From: Myxococcales bacterium
GTDB taxonomy: Bacteria > Myxococcota_C > UBA6777
Assembly: GCA_027005175.1 (NCBI GenBank)
Contig: JALTMC010000856.1
Coordinates: 406 to 9,752 of the forward strand
DNA length: 9,347 bases
Direction of reading: 5' to 3'
The notes below the pieces were generated by a model that searched no databases, was not told the origin of the DNA, and was given only the letters and a program-made list of their open reading frames with translations. The position numbers and the translations under genes were made by a program. Below, in pieces: positions 6,567-9,347 of this stretch. Each line of letters opens with the position of its first letter. Position 1 is the first letter of the stretch.

Positions 6567-7397
6567 ATGTTCAAAAATATGGGACTCAGCACCAAAATTA
6601 TTTTAATGGTGGTGTTTGTAGTATTGCTCACTGCCGGCTCTAGCATCTATCTCGCATATCGCAATGCATCAGAGGCGTTACAGGAGTCTGTAGGGGTGCG
6701 GTTGGAGGGGATCGCAGCTACGGCTGCTTTAATGATCGATGGCGATCTTCATGACAAGGTTCGTCGGGAGGAAGATGCCAAGAAACCTGCCTTTCTCAAA
6801 CTGCGTGCCATTTTACGGAAGATTCGAACCGCAAACCATCTGGAGACCGATGTTTATACTCTGCGGAGAATCAGTGAAAAACGCGCTCTCAAGTACGTTG
6901 TGATGAGCAACGAAACGCCTTTTGTGGGTGATAGCTATACACTGCCTGCCTTGGTTCGACCGACGTACAATAAGGTCTCCAAGCTTCACAAGACTGGATA
7001 CACTGGGATTTATCGTTCAGCTAACGGCTGGTGGATCACCGCGTATGCTCCGATTCTTAATTCAAAAGGAAAGCTCTCAGGCGTTTTAAGTGTTGACACA
7101 AAGCTAACAACGTATCAGGCCGAACTACGCGCCAAAATCACACCGTTGTTGGTGAACAGTTCTGTTCTTCTTATGTTTGGGCTTTTGTTGGGCTTCTTCT
7201 TCTCCAATCGACTGGTTCGTCGATTGCGAAAACTGACGGAATTGACCGAGCAAATGTCCCTTGGACAAAGCACAGAGGCTATCCCCATCACCTCCACAGA
7301 TGAAGTGGGTCAACTGGCTCGCGCCCTGAATCGAATGTGGGAGAGCCTGCGCCGTGCTCTCGAACTACTCGACGATGATGACGACGATTTCGATTGA
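6567..7397 (+). CDS. Membrane Cache-type sensor with HAMP, no output domain
   Basis: A 276-residue inner-membrane protein. A short cytoplasmic N-terminus is followed by TM1 (about 11-30), a periplasmic domain of about 160 residues (31-190), TM2 (about 192-213) and a HAMP linker (about 214-266) with the diagnostic TDEVGQLARALNRM. The periplasmic part ends with GYTGIYRSANGWWITAYAPILNSKGKLSGVLSVD, abbreviated here to its key motifs WWITAYAPI and LSGVLSVD, the typical end of a Cache sensor fold. Instead of a histidine kinase, cyclase or methyl-accepting domain, the protein stops after ALELLDDDDDDFD. AAGGAG (6552-6557), overlapping the kinase stop region, is its ribosome site with a 9-nt spacer, so the two genes are co-transcribed and probably translationally coupled. 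It likely detects a periplasmic ligand and passes the signal by protein contact. The partner being the kinase is inferred from adjacency. Confidence 0.88.
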   Translation: MFKNMGLSTKIILMVVFVVLLTAGSSIYLAYRNASEALQESVGVRLEGIAATAALMIDGDLHDKVRREEDAKKPAFLKLRAILRKIRTANHLETDVYTLRRISEKRALKYVVMSNETPFVGDSYTLPALVRPTYNKVSKLHKTGYTGIYRSANGWWITAYAPILNSKGKLSGVLSVDTKLTTYQAELRAKITPLLVNSSVLLMFGLLLGFFFSNRLVRRLRKLTELTEQMSLGQSTEAIPITSTDEVGQLARALNRMWESLRRALELLDDDDDDFD

Positions 7398-7410
7398 TTT
7401 GCTTTCGAGA

Positions 7411-7458
7411 GTAGGACCTTGCAAGAGTTCATTCCCAAAGGTAGGACTTTGCGAGACA
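7411..7458. repeat. GTAGGAC(C/T)TTGC direct repeat
   Basis: GTAGGACCTTGCAAGA (7411-7426) recurs as GTAGGACTTTGCGAGA (7441-7456), 30 nt apart, with two mismatches in 16 positions. It lies just after the sensor gene and runs into the hairpin. Function unknown. Confidence 0.6.
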
Positions 7459-7479
7459 AGCTTCCTTGAAGCTGTCTCG
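7452..7479 (+). terminator. Possible terminator hairpin after the sensor gene
   Basis: CGAGACAAGCTT (7452-7463) pairs with AAGCTGTCTCG (7469-7479) with one bulged A and a 5-nt loop. A T-rich stretch (7488-7498) follows only after about 8 nt, so it is a weak fit to an intrinsic terminator. It would separate the kinase-sensor operon from mutA; processing or mRNA stabilisation are alternatives. Confidence 0.35.
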
Positions 7480-7486
7480 TCCACCC

Positions 7487-7603
7487 GTTTATCTTTTTGA
7501 AATGGTCTGAAATGGATACCGGATAGGTTATCTTCTTGAAATGGTCTGAAATGGATATCGGATAGGTTATCTTCTTGAAATGGTCTGAAAATGGATACCG
7601 ATA
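7487..7603 (+). repeat. Three ~39-nt tandem repeats duplicating the mutA start region
   Basis: Units begin at 7487 (40 nt), 7527 (39 nt) and 7566; the third merges into mutA. Each contains TTGAAATGGTCTGAAATGG followed by ATACC or ATATC. In units 1 and 2 the ATG corresponding to the mutA start opens a four-codon ORF ending in TAG (MDTG, MDIG). In unit 3 one extra A and small changes turn it into the mutA reading frame (MDTDMDD). The antisense frame is open across the array only because 39 is a multiple of three. Confidence 0.88.
7502..7588 (+). promoter_or_regulatory. Minimal upstream ORFs before mutA
   Basis: Five start-stop ORFs precede mutA: ATG GTC TGA at 7502-7510, 7541-7549 and 7580-7588, and the four-codon ORFs at 7512-7526 and 7551-7565. 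The last MV ORF stops 2 nt before the mutA ATG, a geometry that would permit termination-reinitiation. None has a well-placed strong ribosome site, so actual translation is uncertain. Confidence 0.35.
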
Positions 7604-9347
7604 TGGACGACAAGCAACTGGATTTGCAACAATACTTTATAGAGCCAACCCAGGAAGATTGGGAAGAAGCTGTTGAAAAGACGTTACAGGGTAGGAAGTC
7701 AGAATCACTTCATCAGGTTCTTTACGAAGGTCTGCGCCGAAAGCCTCTTTATACGGAGACAGAGGTTGAGGCCCGCGCCTTCTTTCAGCGGCGACAGTCT
7801 GGGTGGGATATCCGACAAGGATACGACTGTGGCTCACCGAAACAAGTCTCGGATGCGATTAAAGACGATTTGCGGCGTGGTGTGTCTTCGTTGTGGCTCG
7901 CCCCACAATATTCACAGGGCTCTGTTGAACCTGGACTTTCGATCCATACACTGAAAACATGGGAGACTGTGCTGAAGTTTGTCGATCTCAAAGAGACGCC
8001 CGTGAGTATCGCGGCAGGAACCCACCTGCTACCTGCTCTGGCGACACTGCTTGGATTGGCTCGAAAGCGCGGTGTCTCGACTCGCTCTTTGCAGGGTGGT
8101 GTTTACGCTGATCCGATCGGAACGATGGCCTCTTGTGGCCACGTAGAGGATCGTTGGGAGTCGCTGTGGAAGGATGTTGCAGAGACCCTCTCCTGGACCT
8201 CTCAACATGCTCCTCAACTCCAAGTCTTATGCTGCTCGGGTCTACCTTATCATAACGCAGGGGCTCATGCGGTTCAGGAGATGGCCTGTGTTCTCGCAAC
8301 CGCTGTCTCTTCCTTTCGTGAGCTTGAGAAATATGGGTTGTCCATCGAGCATGTCGCTCCACGGACATTTGTGCAACTCGGTCTTGGTCGAGATCTCTTT
8401 CTCTCTGTTGCAACGTTGAGAGCGATGCGACTGTTGTGGGCGAAGGTCTTGAAAGCATGTGGAGCCAGAGAAGAGAATCAGGAACTCTTTCTCCATGCTT
8501 GCACTTCCCTGGTGACGGCTTCCAAGCGAGACCCTTGGATCAACTTACTGCGAAATACAACAGAGGGATTTTCTGCCGTGGTCGCTGGTGCAGACGCGAT
8601 TACGTTAATGCCTTTTGACCGGGTTCTTGGCGTGCCAGATGGGCTGGCGCGTCGAATGGCATCCCACACACAGTTGATTTTAGAGCGAGAAGCCCATGTC
8701 GGGAAGGTTGTCGATCCTGCCGGTGGCTCCTGGTACATCGAAACTATGACGGAGCAACTGGCTCGCGCGGCGTGGACTTTGTTTCGGCAAATAGAAGAGC
8801 AGGGAGGGATGACTGAAGCCCTCGCTTCTGGCTTTATCGCGGAGTCGATTGCTTCGACAGTTGCAGAAAAAAGGAAGGCATCCTCTTCGCGCAAAGAACC
8901 GATACTCGGTGTTAGTGAGTTTGCGAATCTGGAGGAAGAGGTCTTGGAGCGTGAGTCTGTGAGGACCCCCTCCTTTCTCTCTCCCGAGGCTCCTCCGGGT
9001 CTCGCTGCCGCGATGAGTTCATTGACGGGTACCAACGAACGAGTCGAAATGCTGCTGGCATGGGCGCTACAGGGGGCGACGATCCAAAGCTTGTTTACTG
9101 CCTTGCATCCCGACGCCGTCGCCATAGAAGGTCAGGCTCTTGCGCTGTTTCGATGGTCTGAATCGTGGGAAGCTTTGCGTGATGCAAGCGATGCATTTCT
9201 GGCTAAATATAAGCGCAGACCACAAGTCTTTCTAGCCAACCTTGGTCCTCTCTTGTCTCACAAAGCCCGAGCAGGATTTGCCCAACGTTTTTTTGCAGCA
9301 GGCGGATTTGAAACGATCAGCAACGATGGTTTTTCTGCCATCGAAGC
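7591..9347 (+). CDS. mutA: Methylmalonyl-CoA mutase small (beta) subunit, 3' end missing
   Basis: Non-catalytic partner of the adenosylcobalamin-dependent mutase that interconverts methylmalonyl-CoA and succinyl-CoA, in propionate and branched-chain breakdown. The 585 codons present are open to the window edge. Family features include the N-terminal WEEAVEKTLQG...LYEGLRRKPLYT region, GWDIRQGYD, GLPYHNAGAHAVQE, RDPWINLLRNTTEGFSA and DPAGGSWYIE (375-384). The C-terminal cobalamin-type domain begins near 542 with RRPQVFLANLGPL; where the large subunit has DxHxxG, this one lacks the cobalt-ligand His, as expected for MutA. The usual length is about 620-700 residues, so about 40-100 are missing. 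The start is ATG 7591 or ATG 7603 in the same frame (an in-frame TGA lies at 7576-7578); neither has a clear Shine-Dalgarno. mutB would be expected just downstream. Confidence 0.9.
   Translation, partial: MDTDMDDKQLDLQQYFIEPTQEDWEEAVEKTLQGRKSESLHQVLYEGLRRKPLYTETEVEARAFFQRRQSGWDIRQGYDCGSPKQVSDAIKDDLRRGVSSLWLAPQYSQGSVEPGLSIHTLKTWETVLKFVDLKETPVSIAAGTHLLPALATLLGLARKRGVSTRSLQGGVYADPIGTMASCGHVEDRWESLWKDVAETLSWTSQHAPQLQVLCCSGLPYHNAGAHAVQEMACVLATAVSSFRELEKYGLSIEHVAPRTFVQLGLGRDLFLSVATLRAMRLLWAKVLKACGAREENQELFLHACTSLVTASKRDPWINLLRNTTEGFSAVVAGADAITLMPFDRVLGVPDGLARRMASHTQLILEREAHVGKVVDPAGGSWYIETMTEQLARAAWTLFRQIEEQGGMTEALASGFIAESIASTVAEKRKASSSRKEPILGVSEFANLEEEVLERESVRTPSFLSPEAPPGLAAAMSSLTGTNERVEMLLAWALQGATIQSLFTALHPDAVAIEGQALALFRWSESWEALRDASDAFLAKYKRRPQVFLANLGPLLSHKARAGFAQRFFAAGGFETISNDGFSAIE

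Noticed and set aside
7365-7613. Antisense ORF with a 13-residue repeat (FRPFQEDNLSDIH)
   Set aside because: The repeat periodicity simply reflects the 39-nt DNA unit being a multiple of three; no start signal and it spans the sensor end, hairpin and mutA start.
8478-9125. 215-codon antisense ORF
   Set aside because: Lies entirely opposite mutA, whose protein sequence is clearly conserved; the antisense translation is Ser/Arg/Ala-rich with no recognisable domain.

Overview
The window looks like chromosomal DNA of a Gram-negative bacterium from the Myxococcota / former deltaproteobacterial sphere. The evidence is a Cys-rich lipoprotein with a MopE-like NNCDG metal-binding motif, a Hanks-type Ser/Thr kinase with accessory domains, a beta-propeller of many WD40 repeats, and a propionate-type methylmalonyl-CoA mutase subunit. 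Base composition appears balanced rather than GC-rich. This is an inference from gene content; there is no rRNA or phylogenetic marker here. All genes lie on the + strand. I see no mobile element, CRISPR array, tRNA or rRNA.

Layout. 1-251: non-coding or gene-end sequence with diverged direct repeats. 252-1133: class I SAM methyltransferase. 1134-1434: gap carrying short CACAGACTTGTCACAC direct repeats. 1435-2133: RluA-type pseudouridine synthase. 2251-4447: a lipoprotein-WD40 fusion gene of about 732 codons, interrupted by two single-base shifts, one immediately after the Cys-rich domain and one in a run of ten G. 4448-4769: promoter candidate followed by a 14-nt tandem repeat in which every unit carries a full Shine-Dalgarno core. 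4770-6560: Ser/Thr kinase with an N-terminal degenerate receiver domain. 6567-7397: membrane Cache-HAMP sensor with no output domain and an Asp-rich tail. 7398-7590: hairpin and a ~39-nt tandem repeat that duplicates the translation-start region of the next gene. 7591-end: methylmalonyl-CoA mutase small subunit (mutA), cut by the window edge.

How they may work together. The kinase and the Cache-HAMP protein are 6 nt apart and form a convincing operon. The soluble kinase has no membrane segment, while the sensor has a periplasmic domain and HAMP but no effector. The pair could be a split receptor kinase working in trans; this is the most attractive candidate for an undescribed system here. The methyltransferase, pseudouridine synthase and mutA look like independent housekeeping or metabolic genes. 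The two tandem arrays sit directly before the kinase and mutA and repeat translation-initiation signals (ribosome-binding cores in one, start codons with minimal ORFs in the other), suggesting repeat-number effects on translation. That role is inferred, not shown.
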